Origin: Acidobacteriaceae bacterium
Lineage (GTDB): Bacteria; Acidobacteriota; Terriglobia; Terriglobales; Acidobacteriaceae
Length of the DNA stretch: 64,000 nt
Direction of reading: 5' to 3'
Assembly: GCA_003165075.1 (NCBI GenBank)
Contig: PLSM01000182.1
Coordinates: 62,001 to 126,000 of the forward strand
Shown here: piece after piece, positions 8,502-16,893 of the stretch
Layout of the letters: every line of letters starts with the position of its first letter
Position numbering within the stretch: position 1 is the first letter of the stretch
Notes under the pieces: generated by a model
Told to the model about the DNA's origin: nothing
Seen by the model: only the letters and a program-made list of their open reading frames with translations
Database searches by the model: none
Program-made: the position numbers and the translations under genes

Positions 8502-9382
8502 AACCGAAGCTGGCTGCGTTCCCCAAATGCTATATGGATGAGCTTTGTGTCCATAAAACGATGACGCTTTTCGAGTGGATTGAACAAGCTGCAACCTTGG
8601 GAGTTGAGGGCTTGGAGTTTTATTCAGGCTTTCTTGAAGACGACGAAACCTTTTTGCGCGAAGCCAAAAACTCACTCACCAAACATCACCTGCAAATGCC
8701 GATGCTTTGCTGCTCTCCCGATTTCACTCAACCTGATCCCGCTCTTCTGCAGAAAGAGATCGAGCGCGAAAAGCGGATGATCGAAATCACCGCATTTTTC
8801 GGTGGGCGCTTTTGCCGCGTTCTCTCTGGCCAGCGTCGGCCCGAGATCTCACGCGAGAACGGCATCGCTCAGGTTGTCCGGGTGATAAAGAGCCTGCTGC
8901 CATTTGCACAGAAGCATGGTGTCGTCCTCAATATGGAGAATCATTACAAAGACAATTACTGGCAATACCCCGAATTCGCGCAGAAGATGGATGTCTTTTG
9001 CGCAATTGTGGAACGAATCGAATCACCTTGGTTCGGCGTCAATTACGACCCCTCCAATACCATTCTTGCCGGAGAAGACCCGCTTGTGCTGCTCGAACGG
9101 GTAAAGCACCGTGTAGTCTCGATGCACGCCAGCGATCGCTTTCTAAAGAGCGGTACCCTCGAAGATTTACGCAAAGAAGAAGATGCGATTGGATACGCCA
9201 GCCGTCTTTCCCATGGCGTCATTGGCAGGGGAATCAACGACTACGACAAGATTTTTTCGACACTATCTTCGGTTGGGTTTGAATCGTGGATTTCCATCGA
9301 AGATGGTATGGGCGGGATGAGCGAGCTTCGCGAATCAGTCCATTTTCTTAAGACCAAAATTGACTGTTACTTCAAAGACTAA
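8498..9382 (+). CDS. TIM-barrel sugar (phosphate) isomerase/epimerase
   Basis: 294 aa, AP-endonuclease-2/xylose-isomerase-like fold. Probable metal ligands sit at the usual strand ends: E147 (NMENHY), D184 (NYDPSN), H210 (SMHASD) and a final Glu in SIEDG near 268. The family includes L-xylulose-5-phosphate 3-epimerase (UlaE), tagatose/psicose epimerases and IolE-type dehydratases; the sequence alone does not choose. Start ATG at 8498 has GAAGGAG 8 bases upstream inside the SDR remnant. Together with the next gene, a keto-gulonate/hexulose-phosphate synthase relative, the arrangement recalls the UlaD-UlaE pair of ascorbate/gulonate degradation. Confidence 0.75.
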   Translation: MKPKLAAFPKCYMDELCVHKTMTLFEWIEQAATLGVEGLEFYSGFLEDDETFLREAKNSLTKHHLQMPMLCCSPDFTQPDPALLQKEIEREKRMIEITAFFGGRFCRVLSGQRRPEISRENGIAQVVRVIKSLLPFAQKHGVVLNMENHYKDNYWQYPEFAQKMDVFCAIVERIESPWFGVNYDPSNTILAGEDPLVLLERVKHRVVSMHASDRFLKSGTLEDLRKEEDAIGYASRLSHGVIGRGINDYDKIFSTLSSVGFESWISIEDGMGGMSELRESVHFLKTKIDCYFKD

Positions 9383-9448
9383 GAATGAAATTCGGCGCTC
9401 CTTCCCATCTCGCTTGGACGGCCAGGTTCGTGTTGAGGCAGACCGACT

Positions 9449-10138
9449 ATGAACACTATTGTGCAGATTTCGCTTGACCTTACATCCATCGAAGAGAGCC
9501 TCCAAACCGCACATCTCGCCATGCGTTCAGGGGTTGATTGGCTGGAGGCGGGGACACCGCTCATCATTGCCGAAGGGATGAATGGAGTTCGTGCCTTGCG
9601 CGCAGAGTTTCCCGGTGTACCCATCGTTGCTGACCTGAAAACCATGGACGGCGGTTGGCTTGAGGCCCAAATAATGGCAAGCGCTGGGGCAACTCACGTT
9701 GTGGTGATGGAGCGTGCGCATCCCGAGACGATCAAAATGGTAGTGAAGGCCGGCAAAGATCTGGGCGTGAAGGTGATGGGGGACAACCTGGGAGCGAAGA
9801 ACAAAGTAGCGGCTGCGAAAAGACTGGAGGACCTGGGCTGCGATTTCGTAATTCATCATATTGGCTACGATGAACGCCGCGGCCTTGCGGCGGCGGGAAG
9901 GTTATGCCCCAGTCCGCTCGATCAATTGAAGGAGGTTGTTGCGGCCGTCCAGATACCGGTCCAGGCCGTTGGTGGTCTCTCAATTGAGCAGGCGATCCGG
10001 ACTCCCGAGTTCGGAGCGCCTCTCGTTGTTTTAGGAGCGCCTCTCACCATTGACGCCGATTCCTTTAAGACGGCTTCGGGCAACCTGGAAGATACGCTCC
10101 GCTTGATTTGCGACAGAGTCCATGCCTATCGCCACTGA
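9449..10138 (+). CDS. 3-keto-L-gulonate-6-P decarboxylase / 3-hexulose-6-P synthase family protein
   Basis: 229 aa, close to the normal family length. This is the orotidine-monophosphate-decarboxylase suprafamily. The conserved D10 on strand one, E33 in WLEAGTP and the DLKTMD motif at 62-67 (Asp-x-Lys-x-x-Asp) are the Mg2+ and catalytic residues of HPS/KGPDC enzymes. A glycine-rich phosphate site (AVGGLS) lies near 173. HPS condenses formaldehyde with ribulose 5-phosphate; KGPDC decarboxylates 3-keto-L-gulonate 6-phosphate. No partner PHI isomerase (SIS type) is adjacent and the context is sugar-acid breakdown, which favours a KGPDC-like role (inference). It is the last gene of the 7213 operon. 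Confidence 0.8.
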   Translation: MNTIVQISLDLTSIEESLQTAHLAMRSGVDWLEAGTPLIIAEGMNGVRALRAEFPGVPIVADLKTMDGGWLEAQIMASAGATHVVVMERAHPETIKMVVKAGKDLGVKVMGDNLGAKNKVAAAKRLEDLGCDFVIHHIGYDERRGLAAAGRLCPSPLDQLKEVVAAVQIPVQAVGGLSIEQAIRTPEFGAPLVVLGAPLTIDADSFKTASGNLEDTLRLICDRVHAYRH

Positions 10139-10207
10139 TGCAAAGGCGCACGCCTGCCCAACCACACTCCCGTCGGAGATGGGCAAAGGAATGGAAGACA
10201 GTCGGCG

Positions 10208-11542
10208 CTACTGTACTGGCGGCTTGGACGGTGCGCTGTCCTTCGGGGCGGGCGCTTCCGGAGATTTCTGTGGAGACGCTTCCGTTGGCTTGTCAGGCGG
10301 CGGCGCGGGGGCCGCGGCTTTCTGACGCCGATCGGCAGCTTTCTGCAATTCCTCGTCACGTTTCGCCTTTTCAGCCGCCGCTTCCGAGTCGGTGATGTAG
10401 TGAAATACCTGCAAGCGTCCCGGATACTGTTCGGTGGTGAAAACCCGATTCTGTTTGTCGATGGCGACTCCCACCAGCGCTTTGAACTGGCCGGGCAAGT
10501 CTCCGTGTCCGGTACCGATGTAAGTCAGCAGTTGACCTTCGCGATTGAAAACCTGAAGCCGGTCTTGCACTTCGTCAGCCACCCAGACGTGCCCATCGGC
10601 ATCAATCGCAATGCCCTTGGGCCGAGCGAAGAATCCGGGACCATCGCCGTTTTTGCCAAACAGACTGATGAAGTTTCCGTCGGCATCAAAGATTTCTACT
10701 CGGTTGTTGAGGGTGTCGGTAACGTAAACGTTGCCGTCCTGATCCACGGCCACGCCCTGCGGTGCACCAAAGTCGCCCGGGGTGGTGAGGAAATGGTTTT
10801 TGCCGCCCGTTCCGATGCGTCGCAGCAGCTTGAGAGTGTCCGCGTCATAGACGATGACCTGGTCCTGCTGGGTATCCACGACATAGAGAAAGCGGTTGGT
10901 CGTATCGAGGGCCAGGCCAACCGGATCCACCAGTCCCTCTGTGATCTGGTTTTCCACCTCGTGCTTGGTATTGAAGATGATGACGCGGTGCATCTTGCCG
11001 TCGGAGACGAAGAGCCTGTCGTCGTCATCGATGGCGAGGCCGTTGATCCAGCCAAAATGAGCTTCGTAGCCGTTGCGAATGAGCTGGGTATCGTGGGTTT
11101 CCGGGTTGAAGATAAAGACCGCACCAACTTTTTGATCGGCTACGTACACCAGTCCCTTGGAATCGATGGCGATGCCATAGGGTCCGATCAGCTGGAAAGG
11201 AAAAGTCTTGGGATTGAATTTTTCGGCCTGGGACTGCCCACCGGCAAGGCGGTCCATCCAGGTTGCCTTGGCCTTTGCGTTGGCTGCCGGCGTGTAATCG
11301 ATCTTTGCCCCGGCAAAATAGTCAAGCCAATGGACGCGTGCGATGTTAGGTGGGCTTGGCCACACAAGCTTGGTGGGATCGAATGGAAACTTGCGCGGAC
11401 CGACTTCAGGCGCGGTGGCGGATGCGACCTTCTTCTTCTTGTCTGCACGGGCGGAAAGCGGCAAAGCCAAGCCCAGCGCGAGCAGGAGCAACACAGTGAG
11501 TGGCTTACGGGTGCATATCGATTTGAAGAGGAAGCGATACAT
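10208..11542 (-). CDS. Exported NHL-repeat beta-propeller protein paired with 16-heme cytochrome
   Basis: 444 aa. A signal peptide (hydrophobic core LTVLLLLALGLALPL) is followed by about 70 residues of linker. About six NHL-type repeats then run from roughly 110 to 350, seen as recurring GIAIDSKGLVYVAD, GVAVDQDGNVYVTD and GIAIDADGHVWVAD segments, the pattern of a six-bladed propeller. The last 75 residues are a low-complexity Lys/Ala/Pro tail (KAAAPAPPPDKP), probably flexible. It starts 12 bp after the 16-heme cytochrome gene with GGAG 6 bases before its ATG, so the two are almost certainly cotranscribed. A second NHL protein (16890-17990) is paired with another cytochrome. Role presumably structural or docking in the extracytoplasmic electron chain. 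Confidence 0.8.
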   Translation of the reverse strand: MYRFLFKSICTRKPLTVLLLLALGLALPLSARADKKKKVASATAPEVGPRKFPFDPTKLVWPSPPNIARVHWLDYFAGAKIDYTPAANAKAKATWMDRLAGGQSQAEKFNPKTFPFQLIGPYGIAIDSKGLVYVADQKVGAVFIFNPETHDTQLIRNGYEAHFGWINGLAIDDDDRLFVSDGKMHRVIIFNTKHEVENQITEGLVDPVGLALDTTNRFLYVVDTQQDQVIVYDADTLKLLRRIGTGGKNHFLTTPGDFGAPQGVAVDQDGNVYVTDTLNNRVEIFDADGNFISLFGKNGDGPGFFARPKGIAIDADGHVWVADEVQDRLQVFNREGQLLTYIGTGHGDLPGQFKALVGVAIDKQNRVFTTEQYPGRLQVFHYITDSEAAAEKAKRDEELQKAADRRQKAAAPAPPPDKPTEASPQKSPEAPAPKDSAPSKPPVQ

Positions 11543-11554
11543 CTTGATCTCCAG

Positions 11555-13057
11555 TTAATTTCCAGGGGAAACAGTCTGCGTCATATTGAGTCGGTTCTTG
11601 TGACAGGTGTCGCAGAACGCCATGTTGTTGGACTGGTCTTTCACCAGCAGATCGGATTGAGACGAAGCGTGCGGCTGATGGCAGGAGAGACAACTGAGCG
11701 GTGTCTTCACCTTGCTTTGGTCGGTGGGGTCCATCACGTCGGAAACGGGGTGACCCTGCACCGGATGGCCCAAGCCGAAGCGCAGAGGCAGGATCGCAAC
11801 CTTGTTCTTCTTGTAGTAGTCATCGGGCAGCTTCACTGTGCCATTGAAGATGGTGAAAAGGTGATCGGCTTCCAGTCGCTGCGGAACGGCATCGGGACCG
11901 TGGCACTCCAGGCAAAGCGCATTGCCCTTGGCGCGTAACAGATGATCGTTGTCGCCGCCGTGAGGCGTGTGACAGGTGGCGCATCCCTGCACAAAGGCGG
12001 GTTGATGGTGCACCGCCTTCTTGCGCAGGTCGTCGAAGTCGCTGTGACATCCCAGGCAGATGGTGACCGCATCGGTCTTCGGCAGTCCAGGCTGGTTGCT
12101 GGCGTGCGGGCTATGGCAATCGGTGCAATCGCCCGCCGCGCCGGGATGTGGCACTTTGGCCGTCTCGATCAGCTTGGCCTTGTCGTCATGGCAGGTTACG
12201 CACAGGGACTTGGCGTCGGCCTGCGTCAGCACTACTTTTCCGTCTTTTGCCGGCGCGTGGCAGGTGTCGCAGCTATTCATCGCGAACGGTGCATGCATGA
12301 ACTTATTCATCAGCTTGGGAAACGCCGACTGGTGCGGATCATGACACTGCAAACAGTTGGCCGCGGCGAAGGGTTGGTTCTGATGAGCTTTTTGCAGGTC
12401 TGCGTCCTTTGCATCATGGCAGTCCAAACAGAGCGCCGGGGGCGACTTGGTCAGATGGAACCGGTTCTCTGCCGTCGGTTCGGCGCCCGTCTTGTGGGTG
12501 AGGTGGCAGGTGTCACAGCCCATATCGAGAGCGGCATGACGGCTGCCCTTCTCGGGCACATTCAATCCCGTCTGGTGGCAACCGAGGCAGAGGTTTTCCT
12601 TCTCGCCGCCCGACATTGGCTTCAGAAGCTGATTCTTGTTGTCGCTGGTGTGCGGATCGTGGCAAACCAGGCAGTCGCGAACCGCTGGGGGATGCACCGT
12701 CCCCTTTATGTCGGCCGCCTTCTTATCCGCATGGCACGTGAGGCAAAGCGCAGAGGGCGTAGCGGTGATCAGCTTGACGCGTGTGACGTCTTTATTGACC
12801 CGGATCTCATGGCAGCTCAAACAGCCCGTGGCCATGGCGGAATGTACAGACTTACCTTTGGTCTTATCCTCGTGGCACTCAAGGCATTTGGCAGCGTCGG
12901 TGTTCTTGTCTAGGGGGACAGGATGAACCGCCGCAACGGCAGGCGTCGCAAGCAGCACAGCCAAGGCGATGCAAGTCCAAACGTCCACGCCAAGCCCGCG
13001 GCCGCCGCGGCTGGCGACCAGTTCGCGGAACCAAACGCGATGGGGAAACGGTCTCAT
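11555..13057 (-). CDS. 16-heme c-type cytochrome
   Basis: 500 aa from the ATG at 13057, which has GGAGG 4 bases upstream; a reading from 13123 lacks this. A long basic n-region and hydrophobic core (CIALAVLLATPAVAA) form the signal peptide. I count 16 CXXCH heme-attachment motifs, the first CLECH near residue 59 and the last CDTCH about 19 residues from the end. Many occur in the CXXCHDPH/CXXCHxPH form with a following His as likely distal ligand, typical of doubled-CXXCH and NrfE/OmcB-like electron-transfer cytochromes. No catalytic residues of nitrite or hydroxylamine enzymes are evident, so it is more likely an electron wire. First gene of a two-gene operon with an NHL protein; a CRP/FNR-like palindrome lies 136-149 bp upstream. 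Confidence 0.9.
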   Translation of the reverse strand: MRPFPHRVWFRELVASRGGRGLGVDVWTCIALAVLLATPAVAAVHPVPLDKNTDAAKCLECHEDKTKGKSVHSAMATGCLSCHEIRVNKDVTRVKLITATPSALCLTCHADKKAADIKGTVHPPAVRDCLVCHDPHTSDNKNQLLKPMSGGEKENLCLGCHQTGLNVPEKGSRHAALDMGCDTCHLTHKTGAEPTAENRFHLTKSPPALCLDCHDAKDADLQKAHQNQPFAAANCLQCHDPHQSAFPKLMNKFMHAPFAMNSCDTCHAPAKDGKVVLTQADAKSLCVTCHDDKAKLIETAKVPHPGAAGDCTDCHSPHASNQPGLPKTDAVTICLGCHSDFDDLRKKAVHHQPAFVQGCATCHTPHGGDNDHLLRAKGNALCLECHGPDAVPQRLEADHLFTIFNGTVKLPDDYYKKNKVAILPLRFGLGHPVQGHPVSDVMDPTDQSKVKTPLSCLSCHQPHASSQSDLLVKDQSNNMAFCDTCHKNRLNMTQTVSPGN

Positions 13058-14017
13058 TCGGCCTCCGAAGGGTCCGTGTTGCACGAAGGTCGATGCAACG
13101 CAGAATGCAGCCGCGAACTGCAACGCGCGCGTCGCAGACTGGGTAAAAACATGTTCGCACGCATATTAGATACGGTAACGAAAGCCGTGACGGTGATTCA
13201 AATCACATAATCAGGGCTTTGCCGTCGTCAGGCATCGAAAGCATCCTGTGACGTGTGAACTCCCCTTCTAATCGGATTGCGCTGCTGGATTTAGTCCAAT
13301 TCGACCCGTTATCAACCCTGTCGGAAGCGCCCGCGCGGGAACAGGGGCGGCATCTGGGGAGCAGCAAGCAGCACGGCGACAGTCGCAGGTCGGTACCCAT
13401 TTCGGGGATACCCCCTACCCCCTATTCTGTAAATAAGTTATCTATTTTCATGGGTTTACTGTAAGGCTTGCGCTGCAAAATATTAATTCTGCAGATGTTA
13501 GCCGCAGAATATAGATGTTAAAGGAGTTAGACCGCCCCTGGGGCGCGCGGAGGATAGTTTGCTCCCCAAATTCACGAGGGCAGGCTCCCTTTTGCGCCTT
13601 GCGGTGCGGAGCTTCCGTACCTGTGGTTCGATAGGTGACGCCCCACTCCTTGCTATCAACTCGAATTCCATTATGCGCCGGGTGTACTTAATTCCCTGCA
13701 AAAGGGCAGCCGTCCTCAGGGTTCGAAAGGAAGAGCGGGCCTGGACGCAGTGCCGTTTCCGGCCTTGTTGGTCTCCGGGCGGCTGCTGAGACGTTGTTGG
13801 AAGCGGAACTTTTCGGGTACCAAAAAGACCATTTGCCGGTGCCACGTGCTCCAATGCGACGGCCTCCCTGCACCAGAATTCCATCGCGGGAAACAAGGGC
13901 GTAAAGGGCCAAAACGGCAGCTACTCCATTCTTCGGGCACCGAAAACCGACGCCAAGGCTCCAGATCGATGAGGACTAAGCCGATGAGCACAAGTGTGCA
14001 CGAGGAGGCTCTATGCA
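13058..14017. other. 960-bp intergenic region between divergent cytochrome genes
   Basis: No protein I can support. The region separates the 16-heme operon (minus) from the lone 4-heme gene (plus). It holds a GTGA-N6-TCAC palindrome at 13193-13206, an AT-rich stretch at about 13420-13520 that may be promoter DNA, and two similar short palindromic sites, TTCGGGTACCAAAAA at 13812 and TTCGGGCACCGAAAA at 13932, 120 bp apart. The long leader before 14018 is GC-rich and could fold, but I matched it to no known riboswitch. Confidence 0.5.
13193..13206. promoter_or_regulatory. CRP/FNR-type palindromic operator upstream of 16-heme operon
   Basis: GTGATTCAAATCAC fits GTGA-N6-TCAC exactly and is flanked by A on the right (TCACA), as in the CRP consensus TGTGA-N6-TCACA. 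It lies 136-149 bp upstream of the cytochrome ATG at 13057. Five more exact matches occur in this locus. Confidence 0.55.
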
Positions 14018-14884
14018 ATGAAATGGAATGCGTTCGCCACGCTGATGATGCTGGCAAGCACTGGCTTCGCTGCGGCACAGGCAGGATGGTCGCCGTCTAC
14101 AGACGTTCTCGGCGCGCACCTCAACTACGGACGTGGCTGCACCGCCTGCCACTCGCCACATAGCGGGGCGTCCGGCAACGGTAGCGCCAAGGCTGCCGAC
14201 GCTAGTTCAGGGAATGCCATTCTGTGGGGCGAGGATGTCTCAAGCTTGTATGGCAAGACCATCACGACTGGCGGAGGCAGGTTCGTAGAAACCCTGCCCG
14301 CTAGCATGTCAGCAACAACGCCTGACGTTTCCGGCATGCTCACCTGTCTAAGCTGCCACGACGGCAACTATGCGCAGAATGCCATGATGAGGAACAAGAT
14401 TTATGAGTCCCTGCCCGCATCCTACGGATCGAACAACGCCATCCCCACCCTGATTGCAAACAACGGTACCAGCACCGGAAGCTACCTGAGCGACCACCCT
14501 GTAGGACTCAGCGCTAAAGTCAGTTGTGGCGCAAACAATTGGGATTGTTCGCAGAGCAACGGCGTAATCAGCATGAAAGGCGCGAATTCCAACAAGTTCG
14601 TTACAAATTACGGGTTCTTCGTCAAGCTGGGCAATTACAGCAATAATGCCGTGGTCGTTTGCACAACCTGCCACAACCCGCACGCGATGAACGTGGTCAC
14701 CGTAACCAGCAGCTCGACGTCAAGGCTGCCGGCCGGCACCTATGCGACTATGTTCTTTCTTCGCGGCCCCTTCAACCCAAACGACTCCAACCCCCTGTCA
14801 AACCAGACGGCGCAATTCTGCCGTCAGTGCCATGGTGACAAGTCGAACGAAATGAACGGCAGTACCGCTGGAACGGTATTCTAA
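14018..14884 (+). CDS. 4-heme c-type cytochrome (paralogue of 21039-21944)
   Basis: 288 aa from the ATG at 14018, with GGAGG 9 bases upstream; an earlier in-frame start at 13994 is unlikely because it lies before that site. Signal peptide about 1-21 (ending AAAQA). Four CXXCH motifs: CTACH near 41, then CLSCH, CTTCH and CRQCH. The spacing and surrounding words (DVLGAHLNYGRGC, LTCLSCHDGNYAQ, FFLRGP) are shared with the cytochrome at 21039-21944, so the two are duplicates. Even the ribosome-site context GGAGGCTCTA is the same. It stands alone, convergent with the 12-heme cytochrome gene. Probable role: periplasmic electron carrier of the same system. Confidence 0.88.
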   Translation: MKWNAFATLMMLASTGFAAAQAGWSPSTDVLGAHLNYGRGCTACHSPHSGASGNGSAKAADASSGNAILWGEDVSSLYGKTITTGGGRFVETLPASMSATTPDVSGMLTCLSCHDGNYAQNAMMRNKIYESLPASYGSNNAIPTLIANNGTSTGSYLSDHPVGLSAKVSCGANNWDCSQSNGVISMKGANSNKFVTNYGFFVKLGNYSNNAVVVCTTCHNPHAMNVVTVTSSSTSRLPAGTYATMFFLRGPFNPNDSNPLSNQTAQFCRQCHGDKSNEMNGSTAGTVF

Positions 14885-15003
14885 GACTGTGGAGAGTTTG
14901 GCGGGATTACTGCGAACCCTTCATGCATTGCACGAACCATGCCTTGGTGTTGTCTCCGTAATGATTTTGAGCGCTTCGGTGAGGGCCTGGTCGCACGCGT
15001 TCT

Positions 15004-16893
15004 TCACTTATTTATGCCGGAGACCCTGCGCATGCTTGCCTGAGCAACACTACCGTTAGCGTTGTGGGCGGCCTGGTGGCACACCAACACACAGGTATTT
15101 GCGGTGCGATTGTAAGAGATGGGAAGGCCGCCATTCGAAGCCACGACGTTCACGTCAAAATTGATCAACCGCTCGCCACTGATGGCTCCGCTGACGGCGC
15201 CCATACCGTGGGCGGTGTGGCAGATGGAACAGGTGAAGCCGGCATTGATGTGGCTGCTGTGCTGATTCCAACTAGTGTTCTTCACAATCTGGTTGGCTAA
15301 ATCATGGCATTTGCCGCATAGGGCGTAGGGCCCAATCACGCTTAGATCGGGGTTGGGAAATAGATTGGAAATCAGTTGACCCGGCACGGCGGCCTGGCTG
15401 AATTCGTAGCGGCGCTCCAGAATGTGGGTCCACCTGGAGCCATGGGGGCCGTTCGGTCCGGAGCCTCCAAATTCGCGATTGTCATCACTGTTATGGCAAT
15501 CGGTGCAGAAGATTTGCGTGCCCATGGAGCGGCCCGGAGTGGCGCCATCCTGATTCAACATGTTGGACAGCAGGCTAGGCTGTGGGAGAGAACTGCTCCT
15601 GGCATGCATGACGGGATGGCTGGAGGTGGCGGAGGTGGCAAACTGCGGAACCAGGTTCAGAGGATCGCCCGCCGAAACCGCCCGCACCGGAAAGTATCCA
15701 TAAATCGGCTGAACCTGTTTGCCGGAGCTGGTGCCGTGACAGCGCAGGCAGTTCTCATATTGATTGATGGCGGGCGTGAGCACACTGGTTCCGTCTGCGG
15801 CACTGATACCCCCGATGTCTTTTTGAGAGATGCGGATCAACGGCGGAAGAGGAAATGGCCCGACCACTTCGGACCCATGGGCATTATGGCAGTCCACGCA
15901 AGTAGCATGGCGGTTGTTGTTGAGCAATAAGCTCTCAGCGGCATCGTGGGGATTAGTCGAAGCGGGAAATGGATGTCCGACTTTAGGCGTGGCATACTCT
16001 GAAAACACGTTGGCGTAAGGCGCCATCGGAGAGATGTTCGAGCCGTTGTGGCAGGCAATGCAATCCTGCTCATTCTGACCACGCAACAAACGCGCCGCCC
16101 CGCTGGCGTTGTGCGGAGTATGGCAGGAAATGCAGGCAGCTGTGCCTACCGTGGTGTAACTTCCGAGAGCCGCCTGGGGCGCAATCTTGCCGGTGGACAA
16201 GGCATGCGCGCTGATAGACCAATCGGCCAGCGGGTTGACCTGGCCGCCTATTTGCCTTGTGGGATCGTGGCAGGACAGGCACAGCTGGCCACTCGAGCTG
16301 TCCTTTACTAGAAAATTCTGCGAGATCAGGTCCTTGGCCTGGACGTGCGGATTGTGGCACGAAGTGCACTCGACGTTTCCTTTAATCAGCTTCACCGCTC
16401 CAGTTGCATCACCGGTCCGGCCATTGGCCGCCAGTGAAGCCATCAGGTCGACGTTATCCTTCAGGGGCAGCACCAGGCTGAACGGGTGCGAAGACTGCAT
16501 GTTGCTGCCGAACACGTCCCATGTGTTCATCGATCCGCGCATGGTGACCTGGCCATAGGCTACGGTGGTCCCGACCGCCACGGTGCCGTCATGGCAGCTG
16601 AGGCATTGATTAGTGGAGTAGCCAAGTGTCGGCTGTCGGCCGGTGTTCTTTTCGGTGTCGCTGGTGTATGTCGTGTAGCTTTGGGTGGTGAGCTTCTGGT
16701 TCCAGAGGCCGGCGTTCAGTCCAGAGTGCGGCGCGTGACAATAGGCGCAAGCGTCGGGACGGGCGCCAGTGATGGGTGATTTGCTGTTTGGGCCCAGATT
16801 GTGCACACCAATCACGTCGGTTGAGATTTGAGCAGGCAGGGTGGCCCCGCTCAGCAGAATCGTCAGCCCCGCCAGCAATACTCCGAGCTTCAC
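15004..16893 (-). CDS. Dodecaheme-type c cytochrome (11 CXXCH + 1 CX3CH)
   Basis: 629 aa with a 22-residue signal peptide (LLAGLTILLSGATLPAQ). Eleven standard CXXCH motifs are visible (CAYCH, CLSCH, CTSCH, CLSCH, CISCH, CIACH, CVDCH, CLRCH, CTDCH, CGKCH, CSICH). A twelfth, CVLVCH at about 601-606, has three residues between the cysteines. Several are followed by a PH, AH or NPH ligand pattern. Size and heme density suit an outer-membrane or cell-surface electron-transfer cytochrome. No lipobox Cys follows the signal, so it would be soluble or barrel-bound. Last gene of the operon; its ATG overlaps the NHL gene stop by 4 bp, which indicates translational coupling. Confidence 0.9.
   Translation of the reverse strand: MKLGVLLAGLTILLSGATLPAQISTDVIGVHNLGPNSKSPITGARPDACAYCHAPHSGLNAGLWNQKLTTQSYTTYTSDTEKNTGRQPTLGYSTNQCLSCHDGTVAVGTTVAYGQVTMRGSMNTWDVFGSNMQSSHPFSLVLPLKDNVDLMASLAANGRTGDATGAVKLIKGNVECTSCHNPHVQAKDLISQNFLVKDSSSGQLCLSCHDPTRQIGGQVNPLADWSISAHALSTGKIAPQAALGSYTTVGTAACISCHTPHNASGAARLLRGQNEQDCIACHNGSNISPMAPYANVFSEYATPKVGHPFPASTNPHDAAESLLLNNNRHATCVDCHNAHGSEVVGPFPLPPLIRISQKDIGGISAADGTSVLTPAINQYENCLRCHGTSSGKQVQPIYGYFPVRAVSAGDPLNLVPQFATSATSSHPVMHARSSSLPQPSLLSNMLNQDGATPGRSMGTQIFCTDCHNSDDNREFGGSGPNGPHGSRWTHILERRYEFSQAAVPGQLISNLFPNPDLSVIGPYALCGKCHDLANQIVKNTSWNQHSSHINAGFTCSICHTAHGMGAVSGAISGERLINFDVNVVASNGGLPISYNRTANTCVLVCHQAAHNANGSVAQASMRRVSGINK

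Noticed and set aside
10400-11938. A 512-codon open frame on the plus strand opposite the NHL and 16-heme cytochrome genes
   Set aside because: The opposite strand encodes clear NHL repeats, heme motifs and ribosome sites. The antisense frame has no family likeness and is a by-product of codon bias.
11555-13057. The 16-heme protein as octaheme nitrite reductase or hydroxylamine oxidoreductase
   Set aside because: No CXXCK heme site or characteristic catalytic Tyr/His arrangement is visible, and the spacing is of repeated CXXCHxPH wires.
13400-14017. Possible c-di-GMP (GEMM) riboswitch in the leader of the 4-heme cytochrome
   Set aside because: Such riboswitches do precede cytochromes in other bacteria, but I could not find the conserved GGGCAAA and GCAAAGCC core in this stretch.
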